DNA from: Bacteroidota bacterium
GTDB lineage: Bacteria > Bacteroidota > Ignavibacteria > Kapaibacteriales > UBA2268
Assembly (NCBI GenBank): GCA_029974985.1
Contig: JARKQC010000097.1
Location: 1-64,000, forward strand
Reading direction: 5' to 3'
DNA: 64,000 nucleotides
Of the stretch, positions 37,025 through 46,324 are shown piece after piece; the first letter of the stretch is position 1; each line of letters opens with the position of its first letter. The position numbers were made by a program, and so were the translations under genes. Below the pieces are notes generated by a model. That model was not told the DNA's origin. It was given only the letters and a program-made list of their open reading frames with translations, and did no database searches.

Positions 37025-39001
37025 TCAGTGCATTAATATAATTTTGCCTTTTAGCCATTTATCTGGTTTGTATTCATACATAATGTAATATACACCCGAA
37101 GTGAATTTCGAAAGATCAATATTCACATAATCGTTAAAGCCAAAATCTAATTTATATATTATTTTTCCACTAATATCAGAAATAAATAAATTTTCTGCTT
37201 TGCCCAAAAGCTCTATTCTTAGGGGACCAAAAGTTGGATTTGGATAATATTTAAAGCTTTTTAATATATTGCTTTCTTCAATTTCTTCATTAGTATCATT
37301 TTCATCGGCACCAGTTTGTGGAAGTTTAACATCTAATGTGTCATTTACTAATAGTGGATATTCAGTAAAGCAATTTGGATAATATGAATATTGATATACA
37401 AGTCTTATTAGAAGGTCTCTTAAAGTTTCAACATCGTATTGGTCTGTACTTGGTTTAATATGCGGATTTCCAATTCCACTATCATCGGTTAAAAAAGTAT
37501 ATGTTCCGTTTGTTAATAAAGCCATTGAACGCAATATATATTCCGTGCTTTTATCAACTCCACTACAAGCAAGTGGAATAATTCTTATACCATATTCAGA
37601 TGCTTTTGATATTAATTGTTGCAATTCGGCAATTACCGATGGCGTTTCGTGTGGTGGTGCGTCGAGAACTAAAAATATTATTTTAGCAATAGATTCTTCT
37701 GTCCACGACATTTTATTTATTGCTACATCTAATCCTCGATGAACAGCTTCGGGATAATCGCCTCCTCCACCCGCACTTTTATCAGCAATAAAATCAGAAG
37801 TTACTTTAATATCTTGACTAAAATCAGAATATACAGTTAAATAATCATCAGTAGTATCTTTATAGAATACTGAACCGAGATTTATTTTTAATTGTGGCAA
37901 GGTATCATTAATTTTTTTAATTATTTCTTGTAAGTCAAGCTTTAAATATTGAATTTCATCTCCCATCGAGCCAGTAGCATCAACAACGAATGCAATATCA
38001 ATAGATTTGGGTTTAATACAAGATGTTTTTAATTCTAAAAAATTAATTCCTTCTGAAAACTTTTTAGGTTTATCTATATAATTATATTTTCCTTGATACT
38101 CAATTTCGAGGCTAATATTATTTTCCGAAACTTCGATATTTGTAAATGGATTTATCCACAATTCAGCTTTACCCGTATTATCGCTAACGGAAGCCCAAAC
38201 AGAATAACCATTTACAAGAAGATTAACTTTTGCTCCGAATACGGGCGATTTATATTCATTATTAATTTGTAAAGTATATCTTTTATATGGATAAAATTTC
38301 CAGATATCCTTATATTTAGATAAATCACCTTCTGCTAAGTCATTCCACATCACCCATTTAGAAAAATCATTAACTTCGCCAGCAGTGAGCAGTCCCGATG
38401 CCGCTGTTTTGTTATTATCATAAGGCAATGGCATACCCATTTCCATTGGTCTAAAATCTGAACTTTCTCCGCCACCCGCAATTATAGAAGATGTTTTACT
38501 TGCTAAACCTACAAATGCTTCGCTATATTCACCATCTTTTGCTTTTTTAAAAGCAATTTTTTTGGAGTCTTTGGGTAATTTTTTATCTTTTGGAGTTTTT
38601 TTATCTTTCGTAGATTTCTCATCTTTAGCTTCTTCACTTTTTTCTTTCAAAGCCATTCTTTCATAAGGCGATAGATATATATTTTCTTTCGGAATTTTAT
38701 TTTTATCAATTTTTATAATATAATTTTTTTCATTATCATCAATTTTAATTTTTTCTACTAATGAATCATTGATAAAAACCAATAAATATTTACTTTTTTC
38801 ATTAGGATAAATAAGAAAAGAACCGTCTGAAATATTAGTATAAGTATAATATGAGCCATAATCAAGGGCAATTATAGTATTGGGGATTGGCTTTAAATCT
38901 TCTTTACTAAGGACTTTTCCAAATATTTTTGTGGAATTTTGACTATAACTATCAAAAGTAAATAAAAAAATTAAAAAAATTACAATTTGGTACTTTTTCA
39001 T
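37025..39001 (-). CDS. Surface VWA-domain protein with T9SS sorting signal, 658 aa
   Basis: A signal peptide (about 1-20) is followed by a carboxypeptidase-regulatory-like beta domain (about 22-95) and a Lys/Asp/Pro-rich low-complexity stretch (about 112-150). A VWA domain (about 335-530) has a MIDAS DATGSMG, and a C-terminal type A T9SS signal ends the protein (YYPNPTFGPLRIE, then FTSGVYYIMYEYKPDKWLKGKI). The protein should be exported to the cell surface by T9SS. The MIDAS suggests metal-dependent adhesion. It is monocistronic, bounded by a terminator on one side and 93 bases on the other. Confidence 0.88.
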   Translation of the reverse strand: MKKYQIVIFLIFLFTFDSYSQNSTKIFGKVLSKEDLKPIPNTIIALDYGSYYTYTNISDGSFLIYPNEKSKYLLVFINDSLVEKIKIDDNEKNYIIKIDKNKIPKENIYLSPYERMALKEKSEEAKDEKSTKDKKTPKDKKLPKDSKKIAFKKAKDGEYSEAFVGLASKTSSIIAGGGESSDFRPMEMGMPLPYDNNKTAASGLLTAGEVNDFSKWVMWNDLAEGDLSKYKDIWKFYPYKRYTLQINNEYKSPVFGAKVNLLVNGYSVWASVSDNTGKAELWINPFTNIEVSENNISLEIEYQGKYNYIDKPKKFSEGINFLELKTSCIKPKSIDIAFVVDATGSMGDEIQYLKLDLQEIIKKINDTLPQLKINLGSVFYKDTTDDYLTVYSDFSQDIKVTSDFIADKSAGGGGDYPEAVHRGLDVAINKMSWTEESIAKIIFLVLDAPPHETPSVIAELQQLISKASEYGIRIIPLACSGVDKSTEYILRSMALLTNGTYTFLTDDSGIGNPHIKPSTDQYDVETLRDLLIRLVYQYSYYPNCFTEYPLLVNDTLDVKLPQTGADENDTNEEIEESNILKSFKYYPNPTFGPLRIELLGKAENLFISDISGKIIYKLDFGFNDYVNIDLSKFTSGVYYIMYEYKPDKWLKGKIILMH

Positions 39002-39094
39002 TACTCTATTCCTTATTTAAAAAAATTAAAAATAATATTTTATATATAGAAGAAATAAATGAAAAAAAGTTACAAACTATTTTTTTAAAAAATA

Positions 39095-40369
39095 TTATCC
39101 CGTACCTATCATTTTTATAACGCTGATTTTGTCTTGCATTATATATTGGGAAATATAATTTTTTATTTCCTCACCATTTATTAAATCTATTGCTTTTATC
39201 GTATCTTTCATATCCTCAAATTCTGTTTGCATTAGAATATTTTTAGCCAAATATTGCATTCTTGCAGAAAGGCTTTCCTGCTCCATTATCAAACTCGATT
39301 TTAATTGCTCTTTCGAGCGATGTAATTCATTAATTCCAATTTTGGAATTTAAAATTTTATCAATTTCTTCAAGAATCAAATTCTGAATTTTTTTTATTTT
39401 TTTTGTATCCGTAGCCGCATAAATATAAAATATTCCAGAATCGGAATGTATTTGCAAGGTTGAATAAATTGAATATGCAATTCCGTATCTATCTCTTAAA
39501 TTTTGGTATAGACGAGAACTCATTCCATCGCCAAATAAAATATTAAACAAGGCAAGAATATTTTTATTTTCTTGGTCATATCCGGGTACTCTCGCGCCAA
39601 GTAATATATGCGATTGGCTAATTATTTTTTCAAATTCATAATTTGTAGCGGGTAAAATTTCAGGTTTAACTCTTTCACCACGTTTAAAAATAGTTTCTTT
39701 AGATTTAATTAAATATTTGGAAATAACGCTTAATAAATATTTATGCGAATGAGGACCAACATAAGAAATAATTAATTTACCATTTTTATAATTATTTTTA
39801 TGAAAATCAATTAAATCACTAATTTCTATATTGTTTAATGTTACTTCTGTTCCAAGAATTGACTCACCCATAGGATGATCGCCGAAAATGATTTTATCAC
39901 CATAATCAAAAATTGATTCTTCGGGGTCGTCATCATAGGATTTTATTTCTTCGTTAATAATTTTTCTTTCTTTATCAACTTCATAGGAATTAAATTGTGT
40001 ATCTAATGTTATTTCGCTCAATAATTTAAAAACTGTTAAAAAATTCTTTTTCAATGCTCGAACATAAAAACAAGTTGTCTCTTGAGTTGTATAAGCATTT
40101 GCATAAGCTCCGTAGGATTCAAACTTTGACGCTATTTGTTTTGATGTTAATTTTGTTGTACGTCTGAAAGTGCAATGTTCGATAAAATGTGCAATTCCAT
40201 TTAATTTTTTCGTTTCGTCGCGTGAGCCAATATCATAAAAAAATCCAAGAGCATAGCTTTCTACATTAGGAATTTCCTCACTAATTAAAACTAAATTCTC
40301 ATTAATTTGAGTTTGATAAATTTCGTTAGAAAAAAATTTATTAACTGAATTTTTATAATTTATAATCAT
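39095..40369 (-). CDS. M16-family zinc protease
   Basis: The inverted zinc motif HFIEH lies at residues 61-65, with the third ligand Glu about 75 residues later in NEEIKSYDDDPEE. The active and inactive halves of the clam-shell M16 fold both occur in the 424 residues, with RYGIAYSIYS in the second half. There is no signal peptide, so it resembles cytosolic mitochondrial-processing-peptidase-like enzymes such as YmxG. It degrades peptides or presequence-like substrates. It lies 4 bases after radC on the same strand. Confidence 0.9.
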   Translation of the reverse strand: MIINYKNSVNKFFSNEIYQTQINENLVLISEEIPNVESYALGFFYDIGSRDETKKLNGIAHFIEHCTFRRTTKLTSKQIASKFESYGAYANAYTTQETTCFYVRALKKNFLTVFKLLSEITLDTQFNSYEVDKERKIINEEIKSYDDDPEESIFDYGDKIIFGDHPMGESILGTEVTLNNIEISDLIDFHKNNYKNGKLIISYVGPHSHKYLLSVISKYLIKSKETIFKRGERVKPEILPATNYEFEKIISQSHILLGARVPGYDQENKNILALFNILFGDGMSSRLYQNLRDRYGIAYSIYSTLQIHSDSGIFYIYAATDTKKIKKIQNLILEEIDKILNSKIGINELHRSKEQLKSSLIMEQESLSARMQYLAKNILMQTEFEDMKDTIKAIDLINGEEIKNYISQYIMQDKISVIKMIGTG

Positions 40370-40373
40370 TTTT

Positions 40374-41087
40374 TTACATTAATCCCATTTGCTTAAAACT
40401 AAAATATTTAGTCCTCGAAATAATAATATGGTCTAATACTTTAATTCCTATAATTTCGCCCGTTGATATTAATCTTTTAGTTATTTCTTTATCCTCATTC
40501 GAAGGGTTTACATCGCCAGAAGTATGATTATGTATTAATACAACCGAAGCCGCAGATTCTAAAATTGCGGGTCTAAATACCTCACGTGGGTGAACTAAGG
40601 TTTGGTTTAAAATCCCTTCAGATACGATATAATCTTTAAGAATATAGTTTTGAGAATTTAATAGTACAATTCTAAACTGCTCTACACGCAAATCTCTTAA
40701 TCGTGGAATATAATAATTTGCTAATTCTTCTATCGAAAGAAATTGTTTATTATTTAAATAAGGCGAAACATTTACTCTTCTTGTTAACTCAAACGCGGCA
40801 CTAAGTAATACAGCTTTATCAATACCAATCCCTTCAATTTTTTGAAACTGAGATGTAGAGCATTTAGCCATATTAGATAAAGATGAAAATTCTTTTAAAA
40901 GCTCTCTTGATACATCAATTACAGAACGCCCGACTGAGCCAGAACCAAGTAAAATAGCAAGTAATTCGCTATCTGCTAATGCCGTAGTGCCGTATTTGAT
41001 TAATCTTTCGCGAGGTCTGTCATCTTCACGCCAATGCTTGATAGATTGATTTTCTTCGCAATTAATTGAATTATTTTTTTTTGACAT
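40374..41087 (-). CDS. radC: RadC-family JAB/MPN protein
   Basis: The N-terminal UPF0758 helical region (RPRERLIKYGTTALADSELLAILLGSG, about 21-47) is followed by a helix-hairpin-helix (IEGIGIDKAVLL). The C-terminal JAMM metal motif is complete: HNH, then Ser and Asp in HNHTSGDVNPSNED, with Glu in the conserved upstream VSEG. The protein was once linked to DNA repair, but its role is unsettled. It is 5 bases after cutA and 4 before the M16 gene, a compact three-gene run. Confidence 0.93.
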   Translation of the reverse strand: MSKKNNSINCEENQSIKHWREDDRPRERLIKYGTTALADSELLAILLGSGSVGRSVIDVSRELLKEFSSLSNMAKCSTSQFQKIEGIGIDKAVLLSAAFELTRRVNVSPYLNNKQFLSIEELANYYIPRLRDLRVEQFRIVLLNSQNYILKDYIVSEGILNQTLVHPREVFRPAILESAASVVLIHNHTSGDVNPSNEDKEITKRLISTGEIIGIKVLDHIIISRTKYFSFKQMGLM

Positions 41088-41092
41088 AATGA

Positions 41093-41419
41093 TTAAATTA
41101 ACTCTTTTTTTAACCAGATAAGATAAGGTTCAATAGATTCGGCAAGATTAACAGAAATAATTTCCGGCACTTCGTCAGTATGATTTTCGCTTACTATTTT
41201 GGACAAAGAGTCTAATTTGCTAAAATGAGTTTTGACCATTATTATAAACTCATTTCTATTTACAATTTCATTTTCCCATTTAAAAAAAGATGTAACATTT
41301 TGTATTATAGAGCAACAAGCGGCTAAATTTTCTTTTACTAAAATTTGAGAAATTTTACAAGCATTGTCATAACTATCAATACTAATATAAACTATACGAA
41401 ATTCTATTGCATTATCCAT
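41093..41419 (-). CDS. cutA: Divalent-cation tolerance protein CutA
   Basis: A 108-residue trimeric CutA1-type protein. Visible family blocks are ISQILVKENLAACCSIIQNVTSFFKWENEI and EFIIMVKTHFSKLDSL, followed by HTDEVPEIISV. It is a small cytosolic protein with a ferredoxin-like fold, linked to copper tolerance in Escherichia coli. It is first in the minus-strand run with radC and the M16 protease. Confidence 0.93.
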   Translation of the reverse strand: MDNAIEFRIVYISIDSYDNACKISQILVKENLAACCSIIQNVTSFFKWENEIVNRNEFIIMVKTHFSKLDSLSKIVSENHTDEVPEIISVNLAESIEPYLIWLKKELI

Positions 41420-41489
41420 TATTTTTTAAATATATTTGTAATTGTATTTTTTTCAAAAAATAAAAAAATTATTTAATTAGAACGTAAGA

Positions 41490-41783
41490 ATGATAGAAGT
41501 ATTGATTTTTTATTTGCATATTGTAGGTGCATTATATGCTTTTACAAAAAACTGGCAAAAAGGAAATATTAAAGATGGGATATTTGCAATTCTTATCATT
41601 GGATTGTTTTTTAGTATTGGTTGGGCTTTGACGGGTACTATCGCTCATGTGTTTTATCCAAAATCTTGGAATAGTATTTATTTTACAAGTGATACTTTAT
41701 CATTAGTTCTATTACTTATTCCAGAGATTATATTTTTTTATTATTATTTTTATAAAGAAAGTTCAACACCAAAAAATGCTTAA
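41490..41783 (+). CDS. Small membrane protein, 97 aa
   Basis: Three hydrophobic segments (about 1-20, 32-54, 66-87) make this a small polytopic inner-membrane protein. Tryptophan and glycine residues in GLFFSIGWALTGTIA suggest a packed helix. I do not recognise a named family. It is divergent from cutA and lies 69 bases before thyX. Confidence 0.65.
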   Translation: MIEVLIFYLHIVGALYAFTKNWQKGNIKDGIFAILIIGLFFSIGWALTGTIAHVFYPKSWNSIYFTSDTLSLVLLLIPEIIFFYYYFYKESSTPKNA

Positions 41784-41852
41784 AAAAATAATTTTTAGTA
41801 AAAAATTGTTTTGAACGTCATATATTTTTTTAAAAAAATTGAGTAATGAAAA

Positions 41853-42701
41853 TTGAGCGAAAATGTAAATAAATATTTGGACAAAGAAATCAAATGTCTA
41901 GACTATGGCTTTGTTAGATTAGTTGATATTATGGGCGATGATTCAGCTATTGTACAAGCGGCAAGGGTTTCCTACGGAAAAGGTACAAAATCTGTTAGCG
42001 AAGATAGAGGCCTTATTAGATATCTAATGCGCCATAAACATACATCACCATTCGAAATGGTTGAGTTTAAATTTCATATAAAATTACCAATTTTTATTGC
42101 ACGCCAATGGATACGCCATCGCACTGCAAATGTTAATGAATATAGTGGACGATATTCAGAAATGAAAGATGAGTTCTATATCCCAGAAAAATCTCAAATA
42201 AGAACTCAAAGCACTGTAAATAAGCAAGGTCGTAGCGATGAAACACTACAAGAAAGCTCTATTTCAAGAATTAATGAAATCTTTGAATCAAGTCAGAAAA
42301 GTTCTTTTGACGAATATACTGAAATGCTAAATTTAGGCTTAGCACGTGAATTAGCAAGGATAAATCTTCCGCTTTCTAATTATACTGAATGGTATTGGAA
42401 AATTGACTTACACAACCTTTTTCATTTTCTACGATTAAGAATGGACTCACATGCTCAATACGAAATCCAAGTTTATGGAAATGCTATTGCTGAAATTGTA
42501 AAATCTTCTGTTCCTCTGGCTTGGGAGGCTTTCGAGGATTATATTTTTAATGCAATAAATTTTAGTGGTCAAGAAATAAAGGCACTTAGCAAATTAATAA
42601 ATACTGAAAATATTCCAGATATTGACACTTTAGTAAATAACGGTTTGTCTAAAAGAGAGGCAAGTGAGTTTATTTTAAAATTAAGCTCTTTTTTAAAATA
42701 A
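41853..42701 (+). CDS. thyX: FAD-dependent thymidylate synthase ThyX
   Basis: Makes dTMP from dUMP with FAD and methylenetetrahydrofolate. The ThyX motif RHR-x7-S is present as RHRTANVNEYSGRYSEM (about 87-103), as are VSYGKGTKS and the C-terminal HLFHFLRLRMDSHAQYEIQVY. Start is TTG at 41853: the upstream frame is closed by TGA at 41847, and the next in-frame ATG falls inside the conserved DYGFVRLVDIMGDDSA block. A nearby ATG at 41846 is in another frame. At 282 residues it is slightly longer than many family members. Confidence 0.93.
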   Translation: MSENVNKYLDKEIKCLDYGFVRLVDIMGDDSAIVQAARVSYGKGTKSVSEDRGLIRYLMRHKHTSPFEMVEFKFHIKLPIFIARQWIRHRTANVNEYSGRYSEMKDEFYIPEKSQIRTQSTVNKQGRSDETLQESSISRINEIFESSQKSSFDEYTEMLNLGLARELARINLPLSNYTEWYWKIDLHNLFHFLRLRMDSHAQYEIQVYGNAIAEIVKSSVPLAWEAFEDYIFNAINFSGQEIKALSKLINTENIPDIDTLVNNGLSKREASEFILKLSSFLK

Positions 42702-42766
42702 GGTTGTAACTTAGTAATTATATTTACGTTAATATATTTGTTTTTGATTTATTTTTTAAGAAAATT

Positions 42767-43465
42767 ATGAGATTTTTTACATTTTCTTTAATTTATATTA
42801 TTTGTTTTAATATTTCTTTTTTGAATGCAAAAAATGAAACAAGTAATATTATTAATAAATATTCCGAATTTAGAAATCTCAATAAACTAAAAGAAATAAA
42901 TGATATATATATAAATTGTTATAAATTAGAAAATAATAATAACAAAAGCACACTTGATTTTCGATGTATTATACCAAATAAAAATAGAATTGATTTGCAA
43001 TTTGGTCAGCAAACTAATAAAATTATTGAAAATAATGATAAATCTTGGGTTAAAGCGGGAATTTTTCCAACTCAAACCATAGATTCTTTTAATAAAACTA
43101 TTTTATATATTTTAAAAAATGTGGTTTACGGACCTTTTTTTAATTATCAAAAAAATGATATAAAATTATCAAAAAATTTCGAAAAAATTTTGGGTTTTGA
43201 TTGCCAAAAGTTAATTCTCGAAAATGAGGTAGAAATATATATTAATAATATAGACAATTCCTTAATTAAATTAAGAGAAATTAGAAATCTCGGGAATTTA
43301 AATGAATTATTGGAGATTTATTTTGAAAATTATAAAGATTTTGAGGGTATTAAATTTCCCACAAAAATCAGTGCTTACATTGGACAAAAAGAATTTTTAA
43401 TTAATATTGATAACATTTTTTATAATTCGGGATTTACAGATATTGATTTTTCTTATCCGAATTAA
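42767..43465 (+). CDS. Secreted LolA/LolB-like protein, 232 aa
   Basis: A signal peptide (ending FLNAK) precedes a mostly beta protein whose layout (a helix, then strands with KIIENNDKSWVKAG and a final KFPTKISAY strand) resembles the lipoprotein-carrier fold (LolA/LolB). The next gene encodes a protein of similar size and layout, so they may be tandem paralogues. No cysteine lipobox is seen. The call is by resemblance only. Confidence 0.6.
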   Translation: MRFFTFSLIYIICFNISFLNAKNETSNIINKYSEFRNLNKLKEINDIYINCYKLENNNNKSTLDFRCIIPNKNRIDLQFGQQTNKIIENNDKSWVKAGIFPTQTIDSFNKTILYILKNVVYGPFFNYQKNDIKLSKNFEKILGFDCQKLILENEVEIYINNIDNSLIKLREIRNLGNLNELLEIYFENYKDFEGIKFPTKISAYIGQKEFLINIDNIFYNSGFTDIDFSYPN

Positions 43466-43488
43466 ACTTTTTTTATAGGAATTTTTTT

Positions 43489-44229
43489 ATGAAATTAAAA
43501 CTATTTGCAATTTGCTTAGGACTATTTAGCATTACTTTTACTGCTTTTTCAGATACAAAATCAGATGAGTTAATTAATGCTAATATTAAAACAATGGGCG
43601 GCAAGGAAAAATTGGGCAATATAAAAACTTTATATTTTGAAGTAAATATGGAAGTCCCTTCTCAAAATATGAATTTGAAGCTTACCATTTTTGAAAAAAA
43701 ACCGGATATGATACGTTTTATTACTGAAATTCCAGCGATGTCTATGAAAATGGAAGCTGGAACTGATGGAAAAGAGTTTTGGGCTACTCAACCGGGCTCA
43801 GATGCTAAATCTGCATTACCAGAAAGTGCTGTTCCACAAATAAAACAACAAATCAATAGCTTTAAAAGTATGATATCCTCACCTGTATTAGACTACAACA
43901 CAGAGGAAGTTACGACTACATATAAAGGCGTACAAGATATTAATGAAAAAAAATACAATGTAGTTGAATTTTCTGAAAAAGAAGGTTCGAAATTTGATAT
44001 GTATTTTGATGTAATTACTAATTTAATATATTCAACAAAAATTGAAGTCGAGGCGCAAGGCTCTAAATTTTTAATTGAAAATAAAATTGTTGAATATCAA
44101 AAGAAAGATGGTATATTTTTCCCAAAAAGAATAGAAATTTATCAAAATGGTGAAATCCAACAAAAAATTACAATTGAAAATATTCAAATTAATAGTGAAA
44201 TGAATGATTCTGATTTTAAAGTAAAATAA
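43489..44229 (+). CDS. Secreted outer-membrane lipoprotein-sorting-like protein, 246 aa
   Basis: A signal peptide (ending TAFSD) is followed by an N-terminal helix (ANIKTMGGKEKLGNIKTLYFEV) and an antiparallel beta-sheet with KPDMIRFITEIPAMSMKMEAGTDGKEFW. The GG-K-LxxIKT start and GxxxW pattern is common in Bacteroidota proteins annotated as outer-membrane lipoprotein-sorting or LolA-like. It is expected in the periplasm. A terminator follows. Confidence 0.72.
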   Translation: MKLKLFAICLGLFSITFTAFSDTKSDELINANIKTMGGKEKLGNIKTLYFEVNMEVPSQNMNLKLTIFEKKPDMIRFITEIPAMSMKMEAGTDGKEFWATQPGSDAKSALPESAVPQIKQQINSFKSMISSPVLDYNTEEVTTTYKGVQDINEKKYNVVEFSEKEGSKFDMYFDVITNLIYSTKIEVEAQGSKFLIENKIVEYQKKDGIFFPKRIEIYQNGEIQQKITIENIQINSEMNDSDFKVK

Positions 44230-44257
44230 TTACCATTGGTTTTTTAAATATATCTAA

Positions 44258-44296
44258 AAGTGAGTTTATTTTTATACAATAAATTCGCTTTTTTTA
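44258..44296 (+). terminator. Terminator before the E2 gene
   Basis: AAGTGAGTTTATT (44258-44270) pairs with AATAAATTCGCTT (44278-44290) with two G-T pairs, followed by T6. It separates the 42.8-44.2 kb genes from the E2 gene. Confidence 0.75.
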
Positions 44297-44380
44297 TGTT
44301 AAATACTATTTAAGTTATCCCTAAAATTATTTTGATTATAATATTAGCATATATAAATTATTAAATATTGGAGATTTGTA

Positions 44381-46102
44381 ATGAAAATTGAAGTTGTAAT
44401 GCCGAAAATGGGAGAATCTCTTCAAGAAGGTACAATTACTAAATGGTTAAAAAAAGTTGGCGATAAGGTCGAGCGTGATGAAATGATACTCGAAATTTCT
44501 ACTGATAAAGTTGATACTGAGGTTCCAGCAACAAATAGCGGAGTACTCTTTCAAATTCTCGCTAATGAACAAGATACAGTCGAGGTTGGTACTGTAATTG
44601 CAATTATTGAAACTGATGCAAGTAATGCCGTTGTTACTGAAACCCCTAAACCAGCTACTCAAACTAATATTCAAGCTGAAGCAAAAGTTGAAACTACTCC
44701 TTTACCAGCACAAGCAACACCAGCACAGAGCGGTGGAAAAGTTATTGATGTAGTGATGCCGAAAATGGGCGAATCTTTGCAAGAAGGCACAATTATTAAA
44801 TGGATTAAAAAAGTTGGTGATGTTATCGAGCGTGATGAAATGATTCTCGAAATTTCTACTGATAAAGTTGATACCGAAGTTCCATCACCGGTAGCTGGTA
44901 CTATCGTTGAAATCCTTGCAAACGAAGGTGATACTGTTGAAGTCGGTGTAACAATTGCTAAAATTTCAACTGGTGCGGGTGCTACTATTTCAGCTCCAAG
45001 CCCTGAGCCAACAAAAGCTGTAACAGATACTCCACAAGCTACTTCTCCAGCAGTAGTAGCAACAAACGTTATAACACCAGTTGTAGGAGGAACAACAGAA
45101 ATACCATCACGCAAAGATGATAAATTCTTCTCTCCACTTGTTCGTGCTATGGCTGAAGAAAATGGTATTACACTCGAAGAATTATTGCAAATTAAAGGCT
45201 CTGGAACTCAAGGACGTTTAACAAAAGACGATTTAAATAAATATATTGCTACGAGAGCGAGTTCGCCAGCTGTTGCAAGTAAACCTGCTTTACAAGTTTC
45301 ATCGCCAGCTCCACAAGTTGCAACACCTCAAAAAGCAGTTGCTAACCCAACCCCTGTTAAATCTCCAGAAGTGCCTTTACCAACAGGTAGCGATGTAGAA
45401 ATTATACCTATGGATAGAATTAGACAGCTAATTTCTGAACACATGGTATATTCAAAACATACTTCTGCTCACGTTACAAGCGTTGCTGAAGTAGATGTTA
45501 CAAATATCGTAAATTATAGAAATAAATATAAAAATCAATTTGAAAAACAAGAAGGATTTAAACTTACATTTACTCCATTCTTCGTTAAAGCCGCTATCGA
45601 TGCTATTCGCCAATTCCCAATGGTAAATGTAAGCGTTAGTGGTAAAAATATTATTCGTCATAAAAAAATCAATTTAGGCGTTGCTACCGCACTTCCCGAT
45701 GGCAACTTAATTGTTCCAGTAATAAAGAATTCTGAATCTTTAAATATTACTGGGTTAGCACGCTCAATTTATGATTTATCTACACGAGCAAGAAATAAGA
45801 AACTATCTCCAGACGAAATTCAAGGCGGAACTTTCACGTTAACAAATGTTGGTACTTTTGGCACTTTATTCGGTACACCAGTTATTAATCAACCTCAGTG
45901 TGGTATTTTTGGAGTAGGAGCTATTAAGAAACGCCCCGTTGTAAAGGAATTAGATGGTGAAGATGTAATCGTAGTTCGTCATATTATGTATTGCTCTATT
46001 ACTTATGACCATAGAGTAATTGACGGTATGCTCGCTGGACAAACTTTAGCGGCTATGGTAAAAAGTCTCGAAAGTATGAACGAAAATACGATTGTTTTAT
46101 AA
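44381..46102 (+). CDS. Dihydrolipoamide acyltransferase (E2 of a 2-oxoacid dehydrogenase complex)
   Basis: Two lipoyl domains (about 1-78 and 122-200) each carry the DKVDTEVP lipoylated lysine. They are followed by Ala/Pro-rich linkers, a peripheral-subunit-binding domain (FFSPLVRAMAEENGITLEELLQIKGSGTQGRLTKDDL) and a catalytic domain ending in DHRVIDGMLAG with the active-site His. At 573 residues it is typical of two-lipoyl E2 enzymes. Which complex it serves (pyruvate, branched-chain or 2-oxoglutarate) cannot be decided, because E1 and E3 are not adjacent. A good ribosome site (TTGGAGA) precedes the ATG. It is monocistronic with its own terminator. Confidence 0.93.
   Translation: MKIEVVMPKMGESLQEGTITKWLKKVGDKVERDEMILEISTDKVDTEVPATNSGVLFQILANEQDTVEVGTVIAIIETDASNAVVTETPKPATQTNIQAEAKVETTPLPAQATPAQSGGKVIDVVMPKMGESLQEGTIIKWIKKVGDVIERDEMILEISTDKVDTEVPSPVAGTIVEILANEGDTVEVGVTIAKISTGAGATISAPSPEPTKAVTDTPQATSPAVVATNVITPVVGGTTEIPSRKDDKFFSPLVRAMAEENGITLEELLQIKGSGTQGRLTKDDLNKYIATRASSPAVASKPALQVSSPAPQVATPQKAVANPTPVKSPEVPLPTGSDVEIIPMDRIRQLISEHMVYSKHTSAHVTSVAEVDVTNIVNYRNKYKNQFEKQEGFKLTFTPFFVKAAIDAIRQFPMVNVSVSGKNIIRHKKINLGVATALPDGNLIVPVIKNSESLNITGLARSIYDLSTRARNKKLSPDEIQGGTFTLTNVGTFGTLFGTPVINQPQCGIFGVGAIKKRPVVKELDGEDVIVVRHIMYCSITYDHRVIDGMLAGQTLAAMVKSLESMNENTIVL
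44399..44885 (+). repeat. Direct repeat encoding the two lipoyl domains
   Basis: About 130 bases starting at 44399 recur at 44756 (offset 357 bases) with few, mostly silent, changes. They encode PKMGESLQEGTI, the KKVGD stretch and the lipoyl-lysine loop of each domain. This is an in-gene duplication kept nearly identical at protein level and can recombine to change the domain number. Confidence 0.85.
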
Positions 46103-46121
46103 AATTTTAATTCATATTTTT

Positions 46122-46160
46122 AAAAAGCTCGATTCTATTTTTAAAAAATCGAGCTTTTTT
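46122..46160 (+). terminator. Strong terminator after the E2 gene
   Basis: AAAAAGCTCGATT (46122-46134) pairs perfectly with AATCGAGCTTTTT (46147-46159), and T continues beyond the stem. It may work in both directions and so also stop transcription coming from dnaB on the other strand. Confidence 0.92.
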
Positions 46161-46210
46161 TATATACTAATTATATATTAGAGAGTATAATAAATTAAAT
46201 AGCTGATAAG

Positions 46211-46266
46211 AACATCTATCCTACTGATTTGCAAGGATTTAAAAGCACAATATGCTCAAAGATGTT
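46211..46266. other. Possible folded element between E2 and dnaB genes
   Basis: An outer stem AACATCT/AGATGTT (46211-46217 with 46260-46266) encloses two small hairpins: ATCCT/AGGAT (46218-46222 with 46234-46238) and AGCA/TGCT (46244-46247 with 46253-46256). Together they form a compact three-way junction with GC pairs in each arm, in otherwise AT-rich noncoding DNA. It could be a small RNA, the dnaB 3' end or chance. It is too short for a tRNA. Confidence 0.3.
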
Positions 46267-46324
46267 GGACACATTTTAATTTTCAACAAGTAATGTGCTT
46301 GTTTTACTATTGATATTATTTAGA

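Noticed and set aside
44671..45114. 147-codon minus-strand frame inside the E2 gene
   Set aside because: Antisense to the Ala/Pro-rich linker and lipoyl domain; arises from that composition.
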